The notes: generated by a model from the sequence alone, not told the origin. 33,585 bases of DNA from Azohydromonas australica DSM 1124 (GCF_000430725.1 NZ_AUMO01000063.1:32894-66478); one strand, 5' to 3'; positions 1-9,495 are shown, counted from the first letter of the stretch. Program-made: numbers and translations.

Positions 1-193
1 CCAAAATTTCACCGTCACGGCCTCGAAAACCCGCCATGTGAGATCGAGGAAGCCGATGCTGCCGCATTCAATAGCTTGTTCATCGTTGCCTTAACACCTT
101 CGGGATCTATTCACCGCTTGAAGGTCTTTGAGGCGCTGCATGCGCTGCAGGCCCCTTGGAACGCAAGTGGTTCGTTGACAACGCATCGTGTAT
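1..193 (+). other. Left-edge stretch with an open frame but no recognised gene
   Basis: Frame 1 is open from the first base to a stop at 331-333, so it could be the 3' end of a gene that begins left of the window. The translation of the first 190 bases looks mildly protein-like, with a hydrophobic patch LFIVALTPSG near residue 27. Third codon positions are not GC-biased, however, unlike the confident genes here, and beyond 194 the frame runs antisense to a better candidate. I recognise no family. It may be a remnant of a rearranged or foreign gene. Confidence 0.2.
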
Positions 194-457
194 TCAATCC
201 AGGTCGTAGCGCGCGCGCATCGCATCGACGATGCGGCGGAATTCTTCGTGGCATTGGGGCCAATGGCGAAACCCGGTGCGGAAACCGGCGACATCCCAGT
301 TGCGGCCCTGATGGTCGCGGGCGTGGAGACTAGGGGCGGCGATGGTCAGCTCGAACGAGGCGTCCTGCTCCAGTGCAAGCTTCAGGAGCGGTACCAGCCG
401 CAGCTGCTGGTCGATCGCGCCAAGCAGTGCCTGGGATGCAAGAGAGGCTTTCTTCAT
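194..457 (-). CDS. Small hypothetical protein, third of a three-gene cluster
   Basis: An 87-residue ORF of normal soluble-protein composition, beginning MKKASLASQALLG and ending DAMRARYDLD. I do not recognise the family and see no membrane segment or signal peptide. The ATG at 457 is preferred. A GTG at 466 would start directly after the stop codon of the upstream gene (467-469). Either choice gives tight packing with two further small genes on the same strand, as in a translationally coupled operon. The plus-strand frames over this stretch have arginine- and cysteine-rich shadow composition. The gene is likely real, but its function is unknown. Confidence 0.5.
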   Translation of the reverse strand: MKKASLASQALLGAIDQQLRLVPLLKLALEQDASFELTIAAPSLHARDHQGRNWDVAGFRTGFRHWPQCHEEFRRIVDAMRARYDLD

Positions 458-466
458 CTGTGGCAC

Positions 467-694
467 TCAACGGCGGTGGGGTGCAACGACGCTTCGGCAG
501 ATGTTCTGGCCCGTCGTGGTCAGGCGCAAGGTACCGCCCATCGATTCCAGCCAGTCCAGCGCCAGATAGTCGTCGATGTAGCCGGCGGGGATGTCGCAGG
601 CCTGTCGGCGCTTGAGAAGGTCCGCCGTGAGCGGCAGGCTGTCGCGCAACGCCTCCTGGCGCGACGCAGGACGTTCTTGGGAGGGCATCGTCAT
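467..694 (-). CDS. Small hypothetical protein, second of a three-gene cluster
   Basis: A 75-residue ORF starting MTMPSQERPASRQ. Its second half, DYLALDWLESMGGTLRLTTT, resembles a small helix plus beta-hairpin fold such as a winged-helix wing, but that is only an impression. The ATG at 694 overlaps the stop of the upstream gene as ATGA (691-694). An AGGA box lies nine bases before it, which fixes this start well. The stop at 467 abuts the next small gene. I recognise no family. Confidence 0.5.
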   Translation of the reverse strand: MTMPSQERPASRQEALRDSLPLTADLLKRRQACDIPAGYIDDYLALDWLESMGGTLRLTTTGQNICRSVVAPHRR

Positions 695-834
695 GATCGG
701 TGGTCCTGAAAAGTTGAAGCCGCCTGGCGGCTTGCCAGCAGCCGGGCGTAGGCCACCGCATCGCCCAGGCGCTCGTAGCGATAGTTCTGGAAGCGGTAGA
801 TGCCGGCGTCGAAACGGATGTCCCAGGTGACCAT
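691..834 (-). CDS. Small hypothetical protein, first of a three-gene cluster
   Basis: A 47-residue ORF (MVTWDIRFDAGIYRFQNYRY and onward) that is rich in aromatic residues and looks like a compact beta-then-helix protein. The frame stays open upstream to 1059, with another ATG at 900, but the upstream residues look like shadow sequence and no clear ribosome site favours either start, so the 5' end is uncertain. The stop overlaps the next gene's start as ATGA. The family is not recognised. Tyr- and Trp-rich small proteins of this kind are often annotated only as hypothetical. Confidence 0.4.
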   Translation of the reverse strand: MVTWDIRFDAGIYRFQNYRYERLGDAVAYARLLASRQAASTFQDHRS

Positions 835-1663
835 CAGCGCCAGCTCATCGCGCTGAAGAGGTCCATACCCCGCTGCCTTGCTCGGTCTGCTGGACCGCAT
901 GACGGGTGGTCGATCGTGCCGATCGAAATGACGCGGGGCTCCGGCGAGGCGTGATCCGAGCAGACCCGGGCGGGCTATTGCGCCGCTGCGAGACAGGGTA
1001 CTCCTCAATCCCCGATGACACAGTATCCACCTGGCCTGTAGTGCGACCGCGGCCAACACGAGGACGTGAGCGGGACGCTCCGCAGCGCGGTCCAGCGGGC
1101 CCTATGCTCAAGCGCTTACGGCGCTCCCGCGCTGAAGTGACTGGAGAAGACCAGGGAGGTGTTCACCGCGGGGCCGTTGAGAGGGAGGAATATGCGTGCG
1201 CAACTTGAGAAGGTTGAGGCGCTCCGACCCAGGCGCGTGCGGCTGGTCGAGGCGCACCGACATCGCCGATCGCGGCTGCACCGCCGCGGTCCCGGGATCG
1301 GCCCTTGACAGCTCCAGGGCCTTGTCCGGGCCCGTTTGAATCAAGGCCGCTGCACGCGCTGCCCTTGGGTTCGTCGAACCATTTCACGGTGCCAGTCTGG
1401 GGAGCCATGTCGACACTCCTTGTGGGAAGAGGGCCGCACGAAACGGGACACCGCAAGCGGCTGCGGTGGCTGCACACCGCGATGGTCCAACCGCTCATGG
1501 CTCCCGATGCAAACGCAAGGAGAGATCCGTAGAACCGGCCTAACGCCGTTGAAGTCGCTGTCATGGCACGGGCCTGCGCCGTGTGCCGGTTCGCCGGCGG
1601 CTGCCGACTGCTGAAGCTTTCAAAGCCGCGCGCAGCGGGGCCGGCAGCACCCGCCAGGGTTAG
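835..1663. other. About 830 bases without an intact gene
   Basis: Apart from the cold-shock start fragment at 1361-1408 I find no convincing gene. Several frames are open on both strands, but their translations are rich in Arg, Pro, Ser and Cys with no recognisable motif, as expected of antisense or decayed GC-rich DNA. No tRNA or terminator is evident. The stretch separates the small-gene cluster from the two-component genes and looks like a scar of past rearrangement. Confidence 0.4.
1361..1408 (-). pseudogene. Truncated cold-shock protein gene (first 16 codons)
   Basis: The ATG at 1408 is preceded by an AAGGAG ribosome site (1416-1421) with a seven-base spacer. The first 16 residues, MAPQTGTVKWFDEPKG, match the start of CspA-family proteins (TGTVKWFN-x2-KGFGFI). 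After that Gly the match ends: the RNP1 motif GFGFI and the rest of the roughly 67-residue OB fold are absent in this frame. The frame continues in unrelated sequence to 1163, and the neighbouring frames (one open to 1108) show no csp residues either. This suggests a deletion or recombination joint near 1360 rather than a simple frameshift. A working product is unlikely unless the fused tail is functional. Confidence 0.5.
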
Positions 1664-3382
1664 TCACGGTAGTTCGCGTCGGTGATCGACCGTGGGGACT
1701 GGAGTCTGCCCGGAAGGACACAGCGCCTCAATGGCGGCAACCAGCGTGGCCGTATGGACAGGTTTCACGAAGTGGGATTCAAAACCTGCAGCGGCTGCCC
1801 GGGCACGATCCTTCGGCTGACCGTATCCCGTCAAGGCAATGAGCCTGGGCTTGTTGCTGATGCCGCTGGCTTGACGCAGCTCGTGCGCGAGCTCGTAGCC
1901 GTCCATCACCGGCAAGCCGATGTCGAGTATGGCCACGTCGGGATCAAAGCCGGCAGACAACTTCAATGCTTCAACCGGGTCCGGTGCAGTGACCACCTCG
2001 AAGCCGTGCGCGACCAGTGCATCGTGCATCATTTGCACGGCATCGGCGTTGTCGTCGACGAGCATCAGGCGCAGCCTGCGATTGCCTTGCGCTGCCTCCA
2101 TGACCGGGGTGTCTGCCGGCCGCGGCGGCGCGACGTCCGTGTGCAGCGGCAGTCTCACGGTGAAGGTCGATCCACGACCGGTTCCACCGCTGTGTGCCGT
2201 CACCGAGCCATGGTGCAAGTCAACGAGGTTCTTGACGATGGCCAGCCCGATACCCAGACCACCCCGCGAACGCTCGATGGTGGTGGTGCCTTGCTCGAAC
2301 AGATTGAACACGAGCGGCAGCAGCTTCGCCTCGATCCCGATGCCGTCGTCCTGGATGGCGATTTCCACGGCGTGGGTGCTGCAGATCAGCCGAACCCCGA
2401 TATGGCCGCCGGCATCGGTGTACTTGGCGGCGTTGGTGAGCAGGTTGACGAACACCTGCCGCAATCGCGCAGGGTCGCCCATGACCATGGCCGGCGTCTG
2501 TGCAGCCTCCATTGTCAGCTGGTGCCGGCGCTGCTCCACCAAGGGGCCCACGCCCTCGATCGCCTCGGCCAGGACGGTTTGCATCTCCACCGCTTGCGGC
2601 TGTAGCTCCACCCGCCCACGCGTGATGCGGGTGACATCCATCAGATCGTCAACCAGACGCGTCAGGTGGCTGACCTGGCGCTCGATGATTTCCTGTTCCC
2701 GCGAGGGCGGCTGATCGCTGCGCCGCCGCATCAGCTGCAAGGCCGTGACGATGGGCGCCAGCGGGTTTCTGAGCTCATGTCCAAGCATGGCCAGGAACTC
2801 GTCCTTGGCACGGCTGGCCTGTTCGCGTTCGTGGTTCAGCCGCGCGGTGTGCAGCCCGGTCGTGGCCAACGATACCGCGGCGCGCAGGATCGCACTGTGG
2901 GCCAGCGACGGGAAACCTTCGTCACTAGAGGCGAACCAGATGCTGCCCCCACGCAACCCCGAGCCCAGGTGCAGCCGAATCACGCGCAGCGGCCCCAGCG
3001 GCGTGTCCTGCAGCGTCGACTTGTCCATGTGGTGTGCCATGCCGTTGCAGGCCTGCACGAAAGGTGCCCACGCAAAGGCCTGTGCATCGTCCAGGGTGCG
3101 CCCGTTGACCCGCAGCACTCTCGTGGCCGGTTGCGAAGGCAGGATGGGAACCTGCACGCAGGACACCGTGAGCGGCACGATGCGCTCGACCGCCTGGGTC
3201 ATGAGATCCAGGATGGTTTCGCCGTCCCTGCCTGCCCACAGCGCCGGCAGGGCCAGCAGGCCCATCAGGTCGCGCAGCACCTCTTGGGACGGTGCCGGTC
3301 CGCCACGATGCTCGGGAGCGTCCGAGCGATCACGCGGCTGCCCACCTTCAGGCGGTGGATGGGGCGGCTTGCTCACGGGCAC
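1664..3382 (-). CDS. Hybrid sensor histidine kinase/response regulator
   Basis: A protein of about 572 residues. Residues about 40-180 form an input region that could be GAF-like. A HisKA domain follows with phospho-acceptor His202 in GHELRNPLAP, then an HATPase domain with an N box (NLLTNAAKYT), a G1 box (DDGIGIEA) and a G2 box (GGLGIGLAIV). A C-terminal receiver has acidic residues at LVDDN, phospho-acceptor Asp487 in AILDIGLPVMDG, and Lys in FVKPV. No membrane segment is visible, so it is probably a cytoplasmic kinase. The GTG at 3382 is chosen because an AGGA box lies five bases upstream; a GTG at 3376 is also possible. Either start overlaps the 3' end of the MEDS gene, which implies coupled translation and a shared pathway. 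Confidence 0.9.
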   Translation of the reverse strand: MPVSKPPHPPPEGGQPRDRSDAPEHRGGPAPSQEVLRDLMGLLALPALWAGRDGETILDLMTQAVERIVPLTVSCVQVPILPSQPATRVLRVNGRTLDDAQAFAWAPFVQACNGMAHHMDKSTLQDTPLGPLRVIRLHLGSGLRGGSIWFASSDEGFPSLAHSAILRAAVSLATTGLHTARLNHEREQASRAKDEFLAMLGHELRNPLAPIVTALQLMRRRSDQPPSREQEIIERQVSHLTRLVDDLMDVTRITRGRVELQPQAVEMQTVLAEAIEGVGPLVEQRRHQLTMEAAQTPAMVMGDPARLRQVFVNLLTNAAKYTDAGGHIGVRLICSTHAVEIAIQDDGIGIEAKLLPLVFNLFEQGTTTIERSRGGLGIGLAIVKNLVDLHHGSVTAHSGGTGRGSTFTVRLPLHTDVAPPRPADTPVMEAAQGNRRLRLMLVDDNADAVQMMHDALVAHGFEVVTAPDPVEALKLSAGFDPDVAILDIGLPVMDGYELAHELRQASGISNKPRLIALTGYGQPKDRARAAAAGFESHFVKPVHTATLVAAIEALCPSGQTPVPTVDHRRELP

Positions 3383-3986
3383 GCAGTTCCTGCAGCATCT
3401 GGGCAGGAGGGGTGTAGAACGGGTTCTCCTGCACGACACCACCGACGATCGTCAACGGATGGGTGCGAAGCAGGTCCATCATCATCGCGCCGCTGAGCTT
3501 GGACACGTCGTACACGCACACGGCCGGCTGGCGGTTGCGAGAGAGCACGTCATTGACCTCCGCTTCGTACTCGATGAGTTTCTCGGGCGTGGCAGCGCCC
3601 CCGTGAAGCGCCCAGGCCATGTTGCCCATGATCCGCAAGCGCCTGTAGGCCCCATCGGGCGCCGAGGTCGCCATCGCATCCAGGGTGGCCAGCATGTGGT
3701 CCTTGTCGAAGACGCCGTGCTCGTCCAGGTAGGCCTTGCGCCAGGGAAGAATTTCAAGCAGCCCGCACGCCTCGCACCGGGATGTATCGATTCCAGCAGC
3801 CGACAGCCGCGCACGGTGTTCGTCCATCAGGCAGGGGTCGACGATATGGACGTTCTTCTCGCCTTGCTGCACCCCTTGCGCAAAGAAGGGCGCGAGCACG
3901 TCGTACTCCTCGTCACGGCTGTTGAAGAATGCGCAGACATGGAAGTATTCCAATGCCGTTCCGGCGATGGAAAGTTGATCGCTCAC
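3348..3986 (-). CDS. MEDS-domain sensory protein
   Basis: A 212-residue protein whose central part (EYFHVCAFFNSRDEEYDVLA, then GEKNVHIVDP, and later RIMGNMAWAL and YDVSKLSG) matches the MEDS domain, the sensory domain first named from methanogen sensors and DcmR. MEDS domains usually sit in histidine kinases or regulators and are thought to bind small ligands. Here the domain stands alone but is encoded directly upstream of, and overlapping, a hybrid kinase, so I infer that it feeds that kinase. The GTG at 3986 is chosen because GGAAGGA lies just upstream. The frame is open to 4367, but the extra residues look like shadow. Several Cys and His residues (C-x2-C in SRCEACG) could bind a metal. 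Confidence 0.8.
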   Translation of the reverse strand: MSDQLSIAGTALEYFHVCAFFNSRDEEYDVLAPFFAQGVQQGEKNVHIVDPCLMDEHRARLSAAGIDTSRCEACGLLEILPWRKAYLDEHGVFDKDHMLATLDAMATSAPDGAYRRLRIMGNMAWALHGGAATPEKLIEYEAEVNDVLSRNRQPAVCVYDVSKLSGAMMMDLLRTHPLTIVGGVVQENPFYTPPAQMLQELRAREQAAPSTA

Positions 3987-4266
3987 GGCAGTCCTTCCAA
4001 AAGCGGCAGTTTGCCTCAAGGTGAATGCGCAAACCGGGACAGGGGCCGGGCGCCTGTACAGGACGCTGGTGCAAACAGGCTGCTGCCGGGCCGAATGGAT
4101 CACCGAGGGCGCCGTGGGTTCACCAGCTGCTTCCTGGCGCAGCCAGCCCTCGACTACCGCAACGTCCACGACAACATGCGCTCGCGCGGGGCCGGCATGC
4201 GGCTGGCGGTCTCGCTGGGCATCAGCTCGCTGGCCGTGGATGGAATGGGCGTGCCACCATTCCCGC
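3987..4266. other. Intergenic stretch, possible gene remnant
   Basis: These 280 bases separate the divergent MEDS gene and DTW gene. In the plus-strand frame from about 4100 the translation LAQPALDYRNVHDNMRSRG then LAVSLGISSLAVDGMG looks protein-like, but it has no clear start and runs antisense-free into the DTW gene region in another frame. I cannot assign it. Promoters for both neighbours should lie here, but no convincing -35/-10 pair stands out. Confidence 0.25.
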
Positions 4267-4908
4267 ATGAACGGTCCGTCCACACTCCGCCGCGCCATCT
4301 GCGCGCACTGCTTGCGCCCGCAGGCGACCTGCCTGTGCGCACTGGTGCAGCCGACGGTCCACCGCACCGAGGTGCTGGTGCTTCAGCACCCGCAGGAACA
4401 GCGCCAGGCGAAGAACAGCGTGGCGCTGCTGCGCCTGTCCCTTGCGCGCTGCGAGGTGGTCGTCGGCGAGCGCTTCGAACCCGAGACACTGCAGGCACTG
4501 CTGCAGCGACCCGGGAGGGACACGCGGCTGCTCTACCCGGACGTACCGGCCGCGCCCGCGCCGCCAGCCCCGGGGCCGATGGGGGCGTCCCTGCGGCTCG
4601 TGGTGATAGACGCGACGTGGCGCAAGAGCCTGCGAATGCTGCTTGAGCACCCGGCCCTGGCGGCGCTGCCGCGGCTGTCGCTGGACGCGCCGGCACCGAC
4701 CCGCTACCGCGCGATCCGCGCGGCGCGCCGAGCCGACCAGGTCTCGACGCTGGAAGCCACCGTGCAGGCGCTGGCGATGCTGGAGGGCCCGTCCTTCGAC
4801 GCCACACCGCTCCTCGACGCTTTTGGTCGCTTCGTCGCCGGCGTGCAGGCGCGGCAGCGGCCTCAGGCGCCCACTGGCTGTCCAGGCGCCGGGCCGCGGG
4901 CGGGATGA
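4267..4908 (+). CDS. DTW-domain protein, probable tRNA-uridine aminocarboxypropyltransferase
   Basis: A 213-residue protein with the two hallmarks of the DTW family (TapT, formerly YfiP): an N-terminal cysteine cluster CAHCLRPQATCLC (Cys12, 15, 22, 24), likely to bind zinc, and a D-x-T-W motif as DATW at 115-118, followed by RKSLRML. TapT enzymes use S-adenosylmethionine to attach an aminocarboxypropyl group to a uridine in tRNA. Downstream, APAPTRYRAIRAARRADQVS and STLEAT fit the family core. The ATG at 4267 places the cysteines near residue 12 as usual; the longer frame back to 4021 adds shadow-like residues. It stands alone. The last 20 residues are low in complexity. Confidence 0.85.
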   Translation: MNGPSTLRRAICAHCLRPQATCLCALVQPTVHRTEVLVLQHPQEQRQAKNSVALLRLSLARCEVVVGERFEPETLQALLQRPGRDTRLLYPDVPAAPAPPAPGPMGASLRLVVIDATWRKSLRMLLEHPALAALPRLSLDAPAPTRYRAIRAARRADQVSTLEATVQALAMLEGPSFDATPLLDAFGRFVAGVQARQRPQAPTGCPGAGPRAG

Positions 4909-5062
4909 CGGCGTCCTGATCGCCGGTACCGGGCAGGGCGGACACCGCTTCCGGCGGTCCATGCCGGCGCCCACCTCGTTGCGCTTGCAGCGATTGTCCG
5001 GAGCGAAGCGATGACGGCCGTGGGCCGCACACCAGCTGACGCGTCGAGCATTCGGCGCAGCC

Positions 5063-6319
5063 TCAATGCTCGTCCAGCACCTCGTGGCGGCAGGCGCGCC
5101 ACAGTACCAGGTCGTAGGCCGTCTTGAGCGCGCCGCAAGCTACCAGCGGCAGCGCGATCCAGCCCGTGGCCAGCATCGCGGCTGCCAGCGTCGGGCTCAG
5201 CGCCGCGGCGAGGCTGCGCGGCACGGCGGTGAAGCTCGCCGCCGCAGCTCTCTCGGCCGGCGTGACCACCGCCATGACGTAGGCGCTGCGCGTGGGCACG
5301 TCCATCTGCGACAGCGCAGCCCTCACCAGCAGCAGTGCCATGGCCACCTGCGGGTTCGGGATGAGGGCCGCCGCGATGAGGCACAGGTTGGCCGGGATGT
5401 GGGTGAACACCATCGTGTTGAGCAGCCCGATGCGCCTGGCCACCCGCGGCGCTGCAAGTTGCGACGCTGCGCTGAGCAGCCCGCTGCAGAAGAAGAACAC
5501 GCCCGCCTGCGCCAGCGACAGCCCGAAACGCTGCAGCAGCCACAGCGAGAACAACGCGTTGACCACCAGGCCGCCGGCGAAGGAGTCGATACAGAAGAGC
5601 GCCGCCAGGCGCAGCACGATGCGCCGCGACGGACCGAGCGGCACGGCCGCCGGGGCGGCCGACGGGCGATCGGCCGCCCCGGCGGCCGTGCCGCGGTAGA
5701 GCCACCACACCGCGACACCCGTGAGCGCGTAGAGCCCGAACATCGCGCGCAGTGCCGCCAGGTGCGAGACGGACGTGTGTCGCGCCAGGGCGTCGGGCAC
5801 CGCGGCGGCCAGTGCGCCCAGCGAGGCGAACAAGGCGCCCAGCACGCTGTAGCGCGCGAACAGCGCCGTGCGGGCGGCGCCCTGCGCCGACCCGGCCAGC
5901 CGCGAGTGCTCCAGCGGCAGGAACACGCTCACGTCGCCTGAGCTGGGATTCAAGGTGCCGAAGAAGGCCACCACCAGCAGGGGCCAGAACGCCGACAGGC
6001 CGGCGAAGCCCGCGCCCGTGGCCGCCATCAGCAAGCCTGCGCCGCGCAGCAGCCGCGCCGGCGCGAAGCGGTGGCCCCAGGCGCCCACGGCCAGCGTGGC
6101 GAAGGCCGAGCCCAGCATCGTCGCGGTGCTCAGGACGCCGACTTGCAGCGTGCCCAGGCCGAGCGAAAGCAGGTACGCCGGCAGCAGCACCGCCACAAAG
6201 CCGTCTGCGAACGCGCGCAGCGAGCGCGCCGCCAGCAGCGGCAGCACCACCTGGTCCACCCCGGCCGGCAGCAGCCAGCGCGCCGGCCGCAATGCCAGGC
6301 GCCGTAGGAACGAAGACAT
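5063..6319 (-). CDS. MFS family transporter
   Basis: A 418-residue membrane protein with about 12 hydrophobic segments, the usual major facilitator length. The N-terminal half begins VLPLLAARSLRAFADGFVAVLLP, and the conserved loop 2-3 region reads ALGAWGHRFAP-like (VGAWGHRFAPARLL). A central hydrophilic linker lies near residue 210 (RGTAAGAADRPSAAP). The substrate is not determinable from sequence. The ATG at 6319 gives a normal N-terminus; an upstream start at 6379 would add polar residues. It is divergent from chrA across 80 bases, an arrangement that suggests a shared control region and possibly a joint role in metal or oxyanion resistance. That link is inference. Confidence 0.85.
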   Translation of the reverse strand: MSSFLRRLALRPARWLLPAGVDQVVLPLLAARSLRAFADGFVAVLLPAYLLSLGLGTLQVGVLSTATMLGSAFATLAVGAWGHRFAPARLLRGAGLLMAATGAGFAGLSAFWPLLVVAFFGTLNPSSGDVSVFLPLEHSRLAGSAQGAARTALFARYSVLGALFASLGALAAAVPDALARHTSVSHLAALRAMFGLYALTGVAVWWLYRGTAAGAADRPSAAPAAVPLGPSRRIVLRLAALFCIDSFAGGLVVNALFSLWLLQRFGLSLAQAGVFFFCSGLLSAASQLAAPRVARRIGLLNTMVFTHIPANLCLIAAALIPNPQVAMALLLVRAALSQMDVPTRSAYVMAVVTPAERAAAASFTAVPRSLAAALSPTLAAAMLATGWIALPLVACGALKTAYDLVLWRACRHEVLDEH

Positions 6320-6399
6320 GGACGTAGCATTCGCGACTTGATGTGCGTGCACTTTACGCGCGCGGCGGCACGCAACCATTGAAGGACAGGGGCACTGCC

Positions 6400-7776
<1,377 letters not shown>

Positions 7777-7787
7777 CCCGGGTGGGC

Positions 7788-7817
7788 TCGACACGCCGCT
7801 GGCAAGCGGCGTGTCGA
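7788..7817 (+). terminator. Perfect 13-bp inverted repeat after chrA
   Basis: TCGACACGCCGCT (7788-7800), a four-base loop GGCA, then its exact complement (7805-7817), starting 11 bases after the chrA stop. No T tract follows on either strand, so it is either an RNA hairpin protecting the 3' end, a Rho-assisted terminator, or a protein-binding palindrome. Confidence 0.6.
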
Positions 7818-8118
7818 CCGGGGCGTCGTGGCTGCGACGGCAGCGGCGCTTCCGGCGCCGGCTGCACCTTGAGTGCGGGCCTAACTTTCTTCGGTTCGAG
7901 AATGCGCCAGCATGAATTTCTCGTTTTTATAACGGTTTTCGGCGTCGTGAATCGCCAAATGCTATTTCAGCTGTCGAATCCCACGTTACGCGGTTGAATA
8001 TATGTTTTCAGAAAATGCAGGCCATAGTTTCTTGAGCAGGCAAAAGTATTTGTTGGGCGTGCCATGCTGATGGGCAAAATTAAAAGGATGGGCCCGGTGA
8101 GCGGGCTGGAAGAAGCAC
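7818..8118. other. AT-richer non-coding stretch
   Basis: From about 7875 to 8090 the composition is clearly lower in GC than the neighbours, with runs such as TCGTTTTTATAACGG and GAATATATGTTTTCAG. No ORF with a recognisable product and no tRNA is seen. It probably belongs with the decayed glycosyltransferase fragment that follows, as a leftover of foreign DNA. Confidence 0.35.
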
Positions 8119-8513
8119 TTGGATGCCGCCGGCTTGCCCGTGCTCTGCACCGACGGTGCGGACCCGGTGCTGCATTTGACCGCGGGCTGGGTCTACGTCG
8201 TGGCCGAGGGAAAGGAGGGTTTTTTCGGTCGCGCTGATATGCGCCATGGCACTGGGCAGCCCTTCGTTGCCCGGGATTGCGAGCAGCATGGTCAAGTCAT
8301 CGAACACGGGCGCGGCGGCTATTTGCGCCGCAGCGTGAAGGAATTCATGAGCCACATCGGCGCGCTGCTGGCGGACGCGAATCTGCGTGAGCGCATGGGG
8401 CAGGAGGCCCGGCAGCAGGCGATTTTGCGCTTCACAGCCGGGATTTTCGGCAGGCGGCTGTTCGCAGCCTATTTGCTGGGCGCCATGGCGGTTGGCGTAA
8501 TGCCACACTGGGG
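8119..8513 (+). pseudogene. Remnant of a GT4-type glycosyltransferase (C-terminal part)
   Basis: In this frame the translation contains AAGLPVLCTD, resembling the AxGxPV-x2-TD motif near the nucleotide-sugar site of family 4 glycosyltransferases. About 55 residues later comes HGRGGYLRRSVKEFMSHIGA, then LLADANLRERMGQEARQQA, the typical C-terminal helix (LL-x-D-x2-LR-x-RMG-x2-AR). The N-terminal Rossmann domain is missing, the first motif is poorly spaced, and the frame simply opens at 8101 after a stop. It is therefore a fragment, not a gene. An antisense ORF (8080-8508) is judged to be its shadow. Confidence 0.45.
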
Positions 8514-8574
8514 CAATCTCATTGCCGGCGCCTCGGACAAGCGCGTGCTGCTGGTCGGTATGGCGCGGCGTCGA

Positions 8575-9495
8575 TCAGCGCGTTGGCACCTTGGCGTTCT
8601 GCATCAGTGCCATGGCGCTGGCAATGAGCCCGCTGACCTCGCCCAGGCTGGCCGGCACGATCATGGTGTTGTTTTTCTGCGCCAGCTGGGAGAAGGCCTC
8701 CACGCCCTTCTCGGCCACGCGCAGCTGCACTGCCTGCTCGCCGCCGGGCTGGCGGATGGCCTCGGCGACCTGCCGGATGGCGTCGGCCGTAGCCTCGGCC
8801 ACCGCCAGGATCGCCGCGGCCTCGCCCTGGGCCTGGTTGATCTCCGCCTGCTTCTGGCCCTCGGAGCGCGCGATGAAGGCCTCGCGCTCGCCGCTGGCGA
8901 TGTTGATCTGCTCCTGGCGCCGGCCCTCGGAGGCGGCGATGAGGGCGCGCTTCTCGCGCTCGGCCGTGATCTGCGCCTGCATCGAGCGCAGGATTTCCGC
9001 CGGCGGCGTGAGGTCCTTGATCTCGTAGCGCAGCACCTTCACGCCCCAGTTCAGCGCCGCCTCGTCCAGGGCGGCGACGACCTGGGCGTTGATCGCGTCG
9101 CGCTCCTCGAAGGTGCGGTCCAGCTCCATGCGGCCAATGATGCTGCGCAGCGTGGTCTGCGCCAGCTGCGTGATGGCCACGATGTAGTTGGAGGAGCCGT
9201 AGCTCGCGCGCATCGGGTCCGTGACCTGGAAGTACAGGATGCCGTCCACCGTCAGCTGCGTGTTGTCGCGCGTGATGCAGACCTGGCTGGGCACGTCGAG
9301 GGGGATCTCCTTGAGCGAGTGCTTGTAGGCGACCTGGTCGACGAAGGGCACCAGCAGGCTCAGGCCCGGCGTGAGCGTCGTGTGGAACTTGCCCAGCCGC
9401 TCCACGACCCAGGCGTGCTGCTGGGGCACCACCTTGACCGAGCGCACGATGAACACGGCCGCGACGGCCAGCAATACCAAGGCAAGGATGTCCAT
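8575..9495 (-). CDS. qmcA: SPFH/band 7 membrane protein (QmcA, paraslipin type)
   Basis: A 306-residue stomatin-like protein. One N-terminal membrane helix (ALVLLAVAAVFIVRSVKVVP) is followed by a band 7 domain (QQHAWVVERLGKFHTTLTPG, then DNTQLTVDGILYFQVTDP, GRMELDRTFEERD) and a long Ala/Glu/Gln-rich coiled coil (EREAFIARSEGQKQAEINQA). SPFH proteins assemble into membrane microdomain cages; QmcA associates with FtsH in E. coli. The start is ATG 9495; a TTG at 9501 has better spacing to the GGAG box and is possible. It lies directly downstream of nfeD with a 45-base gap, the standard partner arrangement. Confidence 0.92.
   Translation of the reverse strand: MDILALVLLAVAAVFIVRSVKVVPQQHAWVVERLGKFHTTLTPGLSLLVPFVDQVAYKHSLKEIPLDVPSQVCITRDNTQLTVDGILYFQVTDPMRASYGSSNYIVAITQLAQTTLRSIIGRMELDRTFEERDAINAQVVAALDEAALNWGVKVLRYEIKDLTPPAEILRSMQAQITAEREKRALIAASEGRRQEQINIASGEREAFIARSEGQKQAEINQAQGEAAAILAVAEATADAIRQVAEAIRQPGGEQAVQLRVAEKGVEAFSQLAQKNNTMIVPASLGEVSGLIASAMALMQNAKVPTR

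Noticed and set aside
7890..7910. GGTTCGAGAATGCGCC, resembling a tRNA T arm
   Set aside because: No acceptor, D or anticodon arms can be paired around it.
8080..8508. 142-codon minus-strand ORF opposite the glycosyltransferase remnant
   Set aside because: It has no ribosome site or family motif, while the plus strand carries recognisable glycosyltransferase motifs; taken as a shadow.
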